Below are positions 55,240 to 64,000 of a stretch of DNA of 64,000 bases, piece after piece; the first letter of the stretch is position 1, and every line of letters starts with the position of its first letter. The stretch is from assembly GCF_036588685.1 (NCBI RefSeq), contig NC_086381.1, positions 65,417,436 through 65,481,435 of the forward strand, in the 5' to 3' direction. The notes below the pieces were generated by a model. The model saw nothing but the letters and a program-made list of their open reading frames with translations, searched no databases and had not been told where the DNA came from. A program made the translations under genes and the position numbers. Source of the stretch: Mytilus trossulus (Eukaryota; Mollusca; Bivalvia; Mytilida; Mytilidae).

Positions 55240-58200
55240 CTGAAAAGAAATTTGCATTGTAGGTTGGTTCTAATTGTATAGTACATTGTGGTAACTAATA
55301 TAATTATAACTAAAATGTCAACACGAATGTTGTGCTGAGCTACCACTGTTTTCAAAATTCATTTAATATTCATATCTTGCCCTTTTTAAAGATTTTTTTA
55401 TTTAATTTTGAAACAAAATTCTAATCATATCCACATTAATTAGTTTTATTTTGTTTTATTTAGTTTACACAAGATGATGTCTTACTGACATGCCCCTTAC
55501 ACATCCTTATTGTCAAAATAATAAACCAAACAATTTTCATTAGCTTAGACGATGTAGTTTTATTTAAACCTGTTTTACGGTTTGGTTGGATCTGATTTTT
55601 TCCTTCATAAGCACTTGCGATCGATCCTGGTTTTTGGTGTGGTTAGTGTTTCTCAGTCATTGGTTTTCTTTGTTGTGTTTTGTATTGTATACTGTTGACG
55701 TTTGGTCTTTGTTTTATTTATTACAATGGCGTTGTCAGTTTATTTTCGACTTATGTCTTTGGTATCTTTCTCCTCTCTTATCCTTATGATTTAAAAACTT
55801 AATCACATTATGCTTGTAAATACACAAATGTATTTTAACGAAATTGTTGTGTGCATTTAAAAAAACTCGTTAAGCTGCACTTCTTAATCGTAAAACTGAA
55901 ACTGATATAGGTATCATTTAAACTTCTCGAGAAACAGTCAATGTCTAATAAATACATATAATATATCCATAAAAAATGTATCCTTGTATAATAACATATT
56001 TGAAAGTTCTCAGAATTATGGTTCCGTACAAGATATTTTGTTAAAAAGTTATTTCATTTTAAGTGAACGTTTTAATGATATGAAAATAATTGCTGTCTAA
56101 ACATATTTTGTTTAAGTGTTGTACATAGAAGTTGTGGTATGAGTGAAAATAAGACAACTATCCATCCAAGTCAAAATGTGTAAAAAGTAAACAATTATAA
56201 ACGCACGTCTTGCGTATTAATTTGTAATCGTGGTACTTTTGATAACTATTAACACCACTGGGTCGATGCAACTGTTGGTCGACGTTTCGTCCCCGAGAGT
56301 ATCACCAGCCTAGAAGTCACTTCTGTGATGACATGAATATCAACTATATGGTTTTAAATATATATTTCCTGTTTTTACAAACAAAAAATTTTCTCGAAAA
56401 ACTTAGGCTCTTCTCATCCCAGGCATAGATTACCTTAGCTGTATTTGGCTCAACCTTTTGGAATTTTGGGTCATCAATGCTGTTGCACTTTGTACATGTT
56501 TGGCTTTATAACTATTTTAATCTGAGCGTCAGTGATGAGTCTTATGCAGACGAAACGCACGTCTGGCGTATTAAATTATAATCTTGGTAATATACCAATA
56601 ACTATATAGGTCAAAGGATGTCCTTCAACTCGTTTGAAATTAAATAGAAAATGATATGGAGAAACAGAACGGCGTAACGACGTTTCAATAATTTATCATA
56701 TTTTGCTCTTTTCTTCACGCGACTTACCAATCTAGCCTATTGGTTTCTAGTGAAGAAAAAAACATTTCCCCCACCCCCGTAATGAATACAAGGAATTGCT
56801 ATAATCAATTGTATTAATTATTCCGGTTAATTGATCGAATTTTAAATGTTTTACCTGTGTCTGTACGTCTACACCAAGACCTACTTTATCTACTACAATA
56901 ACTGTAATTAGTGTTTCAATAATGAGAGCCATAAACGTGTTGACGCCAAACACAAAACCATACCGTTGTTTTGAAAGGGATTTAGCAATCTGTAACCTGT
57001 AAGATAAAATATATTATCTTAATTTGTGTACTGTTTCATTATTAAAATTGCTCCGATTGACTTGCATGCATAAAGTAGCAACAGCTTAATAGGTAACTCT
57101 TGAATCATGGATCACACGTAATAATCCCATATATTTTTCATATGATATGTGGAAGGCTTTTAAAAGTTTCTTTTAAAGCGGGAGGCACAATAAGAGCCAT
57201 TATATTGGTCCCTGAACATTAGTAAAATCAAAGTCGTATTAATTTTATTGATAATTAAACAGCTTGATATGATCTGACCAATTGAATAGAGAAAGGCATA
57301 TTGGATGGCACTTTGACGCCCTAAATATATCGAAATTAAAACGTTTTGAAATAGCAAAATTACGCGTAGATTTTTAACAACATAGATATAAGTCAAGATC
57401 CTACTTTACACATACTTGTTTACAGATATAAATAGTAAAATCACAAAAATACTAGACTCCGAGGACAATTCGAAACGGGAAGTGCCTAATCAAATTACAA
57501 AATCAAAAGCATTAAAGAGAGACAAAGGAAACCAAAAAAACATTTAAACTCATACGTCGAAAATAAAAAGACAACAACATGACAAGAAAAGAAAAGAACC
57601 AAAAGGATATCAAAAGTATACAGAACACAACATAGTACACTTATAACTGAGCAACACGAACCCCATCAAAAACTGGTGTTTATCTTTGTTTTGGGTAAGC
57701 AGATCCTGTCATACAAGTTGCATCTGGCGTGTTTCACATGTACAAATAATCAGATGATTAGTCTAATTCAGTAGGTCACATTCTGCGAAGAGATGACGGG
57801 ACTTTGGGTTCGCCATTTAAAACATATTTGTCAGATATTTTACAACGATCAACCAACTTATGATAGCGTTCGACCATTTTTCGAGTGAATGATTTGAACT
57901 TCACCGCTTGTGAGCAGAACCCTCTATAAATATATGAATGAATAAATGAATGAATAAATGAATGAACATATACAAAAGAATAAATAACGTGCTATGGCAA
58001 TAAATAGACAAATAGAAAGGAAATCGTGACAAGCATGCCCTGGAATGACATTTTAACGAGAAATTGTGAATGTCTAGATGTTAGTCAAGATATGAGCAGA
58101 CTTAACACTATCTGTTGTATTATTTATTTAAAGTTCGATGGAGTAGATGCGTTCAACATAGTCACCAAACGTTAAATTAAAATGAAATGTTATAAGCATA

Positions 58201-60397
58201 TTTGTAAAGACATCATGTACTGAATATCTTATTTACTCATATCTGAATATATATCTAATACTGAGGCTATTATGGCAGTTTTTTGGCAGATTTACACTAA
58301 ATGGAAGACGTTTGAAACAAAAGTAATATTTTGTGAACATCTAAAGGTTGTTATATGACATATAAATATAATAGATATGATTTCTGAATTTAGGGAACAA
58401 CACGATAGACCCTACCATGCTTGTTCCTGTATTTGAAACGTTCTAGCCTTTCATTTCCTTGATTACAGACTTGTTAGCTTTAGTAATGAGATAAGTACAT
58501 CGTTTTGAATACCCTTAAAGCGAGAATTGGACTCGTCAATGTAGGAAGAGAACGCAGCAGAGACAGCAGTTCAGAGTTATTGAGATGATCACTCTCCCGG
58601 GAGTTATACATAAAAATGATTATTATCTGTTTTTGAATAGTCATAATGAATTTCACGTAAAATATGTATAATTCCTTTTGAACGCTTGAGTTCACAAGTA
58701 ACAAAATCAAAGAGAAAGTACAGATCTAGAATATGACAACCACAACTAAAAGTTTTCAGAAATGTTAAAAGGTTTTCACCTAATTCTTACAGAATTAATC
58801 AGCCGACAGTTATAAAGATATTTAGAATAGGTTGTTAGATATATAACACTTACGTTGCTAATGTTATCACTGTATGATATGTAGCTCTAAAGCCGCTGTA
58901 CACTGCATACGAAACCCATATATTTGTTGATTGCCCCATTACTGTAAGGCCAGCGGTATTCAAAATACATACCATGGCCATTATTGTTTCTGATAGTCCT
59001 GGGCGAGACCAATTTACAGGTAAAAATCCAAATACTAATACACCTATGAAACCTGATGAATACGAAATATACAAATATAGTGGCATAAATACAAAATTAA
59101 ACTTTTCGGCTTGCATGCGCATTATATGCATAAAATGCCACCAAACAGTATAAAGAAGCACGCATGAAACTTCAGGTTTTTAAGTATTATTTTATATGTT
59201 TAAAAGGTATTAGCATATACAGCTATATTTTAATATTCACGATCTGATATATACGTGTGATGCTCATCATAGTTTCACACCTGAATATTTAAAATACATA
59301 TGATATTGAAAGTAAACAATTAACTACATGTGTTTTGTAAAAAAAATTAAGAATATATCAGTAGCATTTGATTTACCAACACATGTAAAAATTACTACAA
59401 CAGGAGTGAAAGATTCAAACTCATAAATCGAAAATAAAATTGACAACGCCATGGCTTTGCAAGAAAAAGACTCATATCTAACGCGCTAAAAGTCGCTTTG
59501 TTTATCATGGTGTCAAATTTTTTTCTTGTTGGACAATTACTCTTGTTTCCTTGATTATAGCTTGAAATATTCGCATAATCATCGATAAATAATATAAGAA
59601 AAAACACAAATCAGGTGGTTTGTATAAGTATAATTTGGTACCTAGTAAATGGTCTTGACTATCAAAGCTTTTAAATTAGAATCCTAAAGTGACAACATGT
59701 GTTTAGCATACAAATACTTGGTTGAAATAATTCGCAAACTCACTTATTAGGGTACCAAATGCCTCTACAGCTCCGTTGTAAATGGTTCCTTTTTGCTGAT
59801 CTGGTGTAATTACTTCCCAAAGGTTCTGAATATAATTCCTGACTTGGCCATGTCCACATGACGCAAATGCCCAAAACACAGACCAAGCTATTACAGACTT
59901 ATCTGAGTATGCAGTTTTCAGTTCATTCCATAAGAATAAAATTCCACGCTTAAAAGTGGGCTTCTGAACATTCGGACTTTCATGGTTGGCTGAAGATCCA
60001 ATTTTGTTGTCAAACTCTATGTTCGTTACGTCTTTGTTTTCGTCGTGCTTTTTAGAGTGAAATATCTCAGAATTGCTTGGTCTTTTTAATGTCAAGGCTA
60101 AAATAAATGCTAGCGAAACACTTACCATTGATATTATATTTAGCTGTTTATAGTCCATTAAATTAAAAGATACGAGCAACTGTCCAGTCAAATATGCAGA
60201 ACAACGACCGATAAGAAGTGCAGCTCGTGTAAAGCTTGTTATTATCTTGTACTGTTCATTTGGAACCATTGCAAAGAGATATGCATAGTAAGCTATGTCA
60301 GTAGCTGTTATGAGTCCATAGCAGACTTCCATGAATTGAAAAGCCAGGGCACCTTGTGCCCACAAAAGAATTGACCATGTTGCAATGTATGTTGCAC
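55084..60397 (-). CDS. SLC19-family folate/thiamine transporter, last four exons, 5' part not in window
   Basis: Exons in order of transcription are 60397-59744, 59052-58854, 56996-56855 and 55239-55084; donor and acceptor phases agree (1, 2, 0). The roughly 383 residues cover the family from the third membrane helix to the C-terminus. They include [16 protein letters not shown], the [11 protein letters not shown] motif, [12 protein letters not shown], a polar central loop, [27 protein letters not shown] and [16 protein letters not shown]19 proteins are 12-helix plasma-membrane carriers of reduced folate or thiamine; the substrate cannot be told from these residues. The N-terminal exon or exons (about 100 residues) were not found up to 64000. 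The C-terminal tail is short and acidic/proline-rich ([11 protein letters not shown]). Confidence 0.88.
55570..55790 (+). repeat. Dispersed repeat, family R3, in SLC19 intron
   Basis: Carries TTTTTGGTGTGGTTAGTGTT, ATGGCGTTGTCAGTTTATTT and TCTTTGGTATCTTTCTCC. It explains the hydrophobic frame at 55586. Confidence 0.6.
56130..56600 (+). repeat. R4 fragment followed by tail of one R1 and a full R1 repeat, in SLC19 intron
   Basis: TGTGGTATGAGTGAAAATAA (R4) is followed at 56200 by an R1 tail (CGCACGTCTTGCGTATTAAT), then by a full R1 from GGTCGACGTTTCGTCCCCGA to GACGAAACGCACGTCTGGCG. Confidence 0.65.
56855..56996 (-). CDS. SLC19 internal exon, 142 bp
   Basis: Acceptor TCTTACAG, donor GTAAAA. Encodes [20 protein letters not shown] through [10 protein letters not shown]. 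Confidence 0.88.
57425..57720 (-). repeat. R2 and R3 fragments in SLC19 intron
   Basis: AATCACAAAAATACTAGACT followed by GGGAAGTGCCTAATCAAATT is an inverted R2. AACTCATACGTCGAAAATAA through CACGAACCCCATCAAAAACT is an inverted R3. Confidence 0.6.
57936..57986. repeat. AATG simple repeat
   Basis: Alternating ATGAATGAATAA and ATGAATGAATAAATG words, a short tetranucleotide microsatellite in the large intron of the SLC19 gene. Confidence 0.8.
58854..59052 (-). CDS. SLC19 internal exon, 199 bp
   Basis: Acceptor ATTCATCAG, donor GTAAGT. Encodes [20 protein letters not shown] to [16 protein letters not shown], matching helices 8-10 of the family. Confidence 0.87.
59395..59465 (-). repeat. R3 fragment in SLC19 intron
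   Basis: AACTCATAAATCGAAAATAA followed by TTGACAACGCCATGGCTTTG, inverted R3 core. Confidence 0.55.
59744..60397 (-). CDS. SLC19 internal exon, 654 bp
   Basis: Acceptor TATATTTCAG, donor GTGAGT. It encodes helices 3-7 and the central loop ([15 protein letters not shown]). The open frame runs through the donor for 14 more codons, but only the GTGAGT site gives the phase needed by the next exon. The bases before the acceptor also read ILYIS in frame, reminiscent of the family, but a stop follows immediately upstream. Confidence 0.85.
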
Positions 60398-60436
60398 CTG
60401 AAATATATAAAATATTTTTCAAATATCAAAAAACTA

Positions 60437-60530
60437 TTTAGATCTGAGCGTCACTGATGAGCCTTATGTAGACGAAACGCGCGTCTGGCGTATTAAATTG
60501 TAAGCATGGTACCTTTGATAACTATTTCAA
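60437..60530 (+). repeat. Partial R1 dispersed repeat upstream of the SLC19 exon
   Basis: Carries GAGCGTCACTGATGAGCCTT, GACGAAACGCGCGTCTGGCG and GGTACCTTTGATAACTATTT, 40 bases upstream of a splice acceptor. Confidence 0.7.
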
Positions 60531-60611
60531 ATATCGATTGACTTATTATTGATATTTAAAGAAATGCCTCTTACTTCGATATTAATTAGAACTGTTGTAG
60601 AAATTTTACTA

Positions 60612-60665
60612 GATGTGTGTATGTGTGTGTGTTGGTAAGTGAGCGTGTGTGTGAGAGTGAGCGTT
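60612..60665. repeat. GT-rich microsatellite
   Basis: Imperfect (GT)n: TGTGTGTATGTGTGTGTGTT followed by GAGCGTGTGTGTGAGAGTGA. Confidence 0.8.
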
Positions 60666-60949
60666 AGCGTGTAAACGTAATAACAGTATTTAAATCCCAA
60701 CAAAATTGATTGATTGGTTGATTTATTAATTAATGTATAATGCCACATTAGCGTTATTGTGCTTTTTCGTGATGGTAAGTTTTTATCGGTGGAGTAAGGC
60801 GGAGTGCAAGGAGAGAAAACCCTACCTTTGTAGGGTAAACTGACAATCCTAGTTAACGAAGATTGGAATAGAGCACAGATGACACATGTGGTGTTTATAC
60901 TCTAAACCTGATTATTGCCAGGCTACACTACCAACAATTTGACTAGCGT

Positions 60950-61446
60950 TTACATGTACATTAAATGCCGCTATATAAACAGTACTTTTAGGAAAAATCA
61001 CTAAACAGTACATTAAATGCCACTATATAAACAGTACTTTTAGGAATAATCACTAAACAGTATATTAAATGCCACTATATAAACAGTACTTTCGGAAAAT
61101 ATCACTAATCAGTACATTAAATGCCGCTATATAAACGGTACTTTTAGGAAACATTACTAATCAGTACATTAACAGCCGCTATATAAACAGTACTTTCAGG
61201 AAACAACGCTATTCAGTACATTGATTTTATATCATTTTAAGTAATGTTGAGAAAAAGTTGTTTTCAGTACTGAAAATTTCAGCCATTTTTCAGTACTGAA
61301 AATTATAGTCATTTTTCAGTACTGAAAATTTCAGTCATTTTTCAGTACTGAAAATTTCAGTCATTTTTCAGTACTGAAAATTTCAGCCGTTTTTCAGTAC
61401 TGAAAATTTCAGCCATTTTTCAGTACTGAAAATTTTAATCATTTTA
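60950..61446. repeat. 26-bp satellite based on CAGTAC, with a 52-bp dimer section and a monomer section
   Basis: From 60957 to about 61220 a 52-bp unit (CATTAAATGCCGCTATATAA, then ACAGTACTTTTAGGAA) repeats five times. From 61261 to 61446 a 26-bp unit containing TTTTCAGTACTGAAAATTTC repeats seven times. CAGTAC, or CGGTAC once, falls every 26 bases throughout (60980, 61006, 61032 ... 61214, then 61265 ... 61421), with one 51-base step between sections. Both sections therefore belong to one array. Confidence 0.9.
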
Positions 61447-61579
61447 ATTTTTTTTCATCTTTAAGTACTTCTACACATACAATATAAGATAATTGTCATA
61501 AAAAATATAAAATGTTTTTTATACTGCAACAAGTTGTGTTTATTTCATATAAAATATTGTAACAAAGCTATATTGTGTA

Positions 61580-62075
61580 CGATGTCAATTTCATCATGGC
61601 ACACTTTCTCCACAATCCAGGGGTCCATTAAGGGATAAACATAAGTCTGTCGTTTGTGTTACGATTTGAATAGCTATCAATTTATTAATTTATGTTGCAG
61701 TATAAAAACAATATTAGGTCAATGTCAGAAAAATATAAACTTTTTGTTCTCGACGCAAAACTGGGGAAGGGCTCGGTAGAACCTCGTTGTCCCCCTGTGT
61801 CTTAGCCCCTAACAAAAAAATATGTATGAGACTGCGAAACTGGGGAAGGCGATATTTTACTTCGCCCTTCCTTTCCCCAGTTTTATTCAGATTACTAAAA
61901 AGTTTATATCTTTATGACATTGACCTATTATTGTTTTTTTACTGTAACCTAAATTTAAATTGATTTTCAAATCGTAACTGTTATATATTATAAGCATACT
62001 GAATATCAAACTTTTTGTATCCCTTAATGAACCTCTGATTGTGGAAAAAGTATTCCATGATGAAATTGACATTGC
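61580..62075. repeat. Long inverted repeat (foldback), arms about 190-210 bp
   Basis: Left arm 61580-61770 and right arm 61866-62075 are diverged reverse complements. Shared words include GATGTCAATTTCATCATGG, CCATTAAGGGATA, ACGATTTGAA, TAGGTCAATGTCA and TATAAACTTTTT. The inner border is AAACTGGGGAAGG. The loop contains a second AAACTGGGGAAGGCGA (about 61837-61852), which can pair with TCGCCCTTCCTTTCCCCAG. There is no transposase. It could be a foldback or MITE-type element. Confidence 0.75.
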
Positions 62076-63340
62076 ATAAAATACAGAAATCAACGACAAC
62101 GGAAGCCCGCAATGAACGGTGTTTTAATCTTTTGCTGACGACAGCTTCCAAATCTACTCAGGACCAGGATTCTTTAAGGTAAAAATTTACGAAATATTTC
62201 AAAGTAGTTCACATTTCAGTTGGATAGTACTGTATTGCGATCACGAAATCGAATAAGGTGTTCAAACTTTTTAGTTGGTTGCAGAACATGTCCGTCCTGG
62301 GACAACTCGGACCGTCTAAAAAGAAAACTCGGACCATCTATCATGACAACTCAGACAAAGTTAAAGTAAAAAAATAGACTTTGAAATAAATGAATAAATG
62401 ATTAAAGGAAAAATAACGAGTCTGATGAGAAATATCTAAATTGATACTTCTTTTTTATTCCAATATTGAGTATATATAAAATTATAACGTAAGCATTAAA
62501 TTTGCCTAAATGTAGGTACTGCCCTGAAAAGTCTTAAATTACAATGAATCTATGTTTTTGCTTTGAGACCAGTATAGTAAAAAAAATAGCTAAAACTTAA
62601 TTGCGTTTCAATATCAGAAAGAGTCTTGGAAACGCTCAAAATGCACGATTTTGCGTTATTTTTATCAGAGCTTCTAGGGGCCCCAAACCTCTTGCAAAAA
62701 AAATTTCGCCTCGCTCCGTTCGGCGAATATATATTTTGCCTCACTATTAGCAGAGGCTAGTTACGGCCCTGCTAATACTTTCGAATAGACCTGCAGAGTT
62801 ATTTATTTTCAATACATTGTAAGTCAGGTTATGTATTTGTGACAATACCACAGAACAAACCATTTATTTTTTGTGATAATTAAGGCTGAGGTTTATTTTC
62901 AAAATCCTCCTCCCCCAGAATATTAAATAGTTGCCCCCTTTAGTATGACACTATATGGACAGCTAGCTGGATCCAAATAATAAAACACACGGACAATGAC
63001 AGTAAGGGTACGACCTTTTGTTATTCTAAGGATGGGAATGGGGCAGGACGATTTTTTGCGGATTTTTTTATTATTTCTAAAGTTTTAACTTGTCACTAAT
63101 CATGCCGATTGTTTCAAGCTCTTGCCAGGCCACAATATTTATATTAGAAGACCTCCTGCCACCTCCCCCTTTTAACCTCAAAAATCGAATGATTTTCTAC
63201 TTATTGAACACGAGTTTAAATTGATTGATTGTAAAGTTATTTGCTTTTAACGTCAAGCGACTAATGTTTCATATATATTGTATGTTTAGACAGGACGCGA
63301 AATTTAAAGTCCTGTACGAAAAATGTATACAATATCATAA
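62076..63340. other. No gene recognised
   Basis: AT-rich sequence with a few C-rich runs (CTCCTCCCCCAG near 62907). The missing SLC19 first exon was not found here, but a short exon could be overlooked by eye. Confidence 0.5.
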
Positions 63341-63344
63341 CAAG

Positions 63345-63430
63345 TAAGGAGATGTGGTATGACTGCCAATTTGGCAACTATCATCTGGAGTTCAATGAAG
63401 TAGTATTATCAATTATAACCAACCGTGCGG
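63345..63430 (+). repeat. Partial dispersed repeat, family R4
   Basis: GGAGATGTGGTATGACTGCC followed by AATTTGGCAACTATCATCTG. Confidence 0.6.
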
Positions 63431-63569
63431 CCTTCAAAAATGACAAATACCCATACTGTATATTAGTTATGAAAGGCTACGACAAAAAAAATGTGAAACA
63501 TTTAAGACGAAATAAACTAATGGCCTAAGGGACGACATAAACAGTTTTAATGAAGGATAACTAGAGGTT

Positions 63570-64000
63570 TTTAAGTGCCTGTGTTGCTCAACTTGGTTTT
63601 TGAGCATATTAAACAAAGGAAACAGATGGATTCATGACAAAATTGTGTTTTGGTGATGGTGATCTGTTTGTAGATCATACTTTACTGATCATTCTTGCTA
63701 CTTACAATTTTCTCTATTTGTATTGAACTTGGTTCTTTAGTTACAGAGGAACACATTTTGTAAAAACTTACCAAAATTTACCAAATGAATGAAAATTGTT
63801 TAAAAAAAAAATTACTATAAAGGGCAATGACTCCTAAAGGGGCCAATTGACCATTTTGGTCATGTTGACTTATTTGTAGATCTTAATTTGCTGAACATTA
63901 ATGCTGTTTACAGTTTATCTCTATCTATGATAGTATTCAAGAGAACCAAAAACGGCTAAATTTCTTTAAAAATTAAAAATTGGGACAGCAACCCACCAAT
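63570..64000 (+). repeat. Common bivalve repeat with two internal related halves, cut by window edge
   Basis: Begins TTTTTAAGTGCCTGTGTTGC. The half around 63655-63740 (TTTGTAGATCATACTTTACT, then CTTGCTACTTACAATTTTCT) resembles that around 63870-63950 (TTTGTAGATCTTAATTTGCT, then ATGCTGTTTACAGTTTATCT). It also contains AAAGGGCAATGACTCCTAAA. I recognise it as frequent in bivalve DNA; no coding capacity. Confidence 0.65.

Noticed and set aside
55586-55789. 67-codon hydrophobic frame resembling a membrane protein
   Set aside because: Translation of an R3 dispersed repeat; similar frames appear wherever this T/G-rich repeat occurs (17136, 29040, 49496).

Overview
The window looks like nuclear DNA of a marine mussel (Mytilidae, probably Mytilus or a close relative). 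It is very AT-rich, its genes are split by introns with GT-AG borders, and it is full of short dispersed repeats I recognise as bivalve repeats, such as one with GACGAAACGCGCGTCTGGCG and one reading GATGTGGTATGAGTGCCAAT. It also carries a BEL/Pao retrotransposon and several LINE relics. Nothing suggests a bacterial or viral genome. LAYOUT. About 1-13.1 kb, minus strand: the 5' two thirds or so of a secreted receptor gene. I assembled nine exons by eye (signal peptide, one Ig-like domain, then three SRCR domains); every splice phase agrees, and the gene runs off the left edge. About 13.2-18.5 kb: no gene seen, with repeats. 18.57-20.28 kb and 25.20-26.91 kb, plus strand: two intact single-exon paralogues with two B-boxes, a coiled coil and a C-terminal beta-propeller-like region (TRIM-like, no RING). 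Both have an intron acceptor just before the ATG. 29.66-34.79 kb: a DNA element bounded by about 235-bp terminal inverted repeats ending in CACTG, with subterminal GATGACCGTAA repeats. It carries two dead LINE fragments arranged 5' to 5' and no visible transposase. 35.65-37.32 kb plus 45.27-45.30 kb, minus strand: a third B-box copy, now a pseudogene, split near codon 11 by a complete BEL/Pao element (37323-45270) with 810-bp LTRs about 0.9 percent diverged and a matching target-site duplication. 45.3-54.4 kb: no gene seen, with dispersed repeats. 55.08-60.40 kb, minus strand: the last four exons of an SLC19-family (folate/thiamine) transporter. Its stop codon lies in the first unit of a 19-bp minisatellite, and a truncated copy of its last exon lies just downstream. 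60.4-64.0 kb: upstream sequence or intron of that gene with no exon found. It holds a 26/52-bp satellite built on CAGTAC, a roughly 500-bp hairpin-forming inverted repeat, and a common bivalve repeat. HOW IT FITS TOGETHER. The three gene families are not an operon. The SRCR/Ig protein and the B-box/propeller proteins both belong to families that are strongly expanded in bivalves and often discussed in connection with immunity, but their adjacency here may be chance. The strongest story is structural: a small B-box cluster in which two copies stay open while the third, inverted copy has decayed and was later split by a young retrotransposon, with a CACTA-like element between the live and dead copies. 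Exon borders were called by eye from splice motifs, reading frame and phase, without alignment tools or transcripts.
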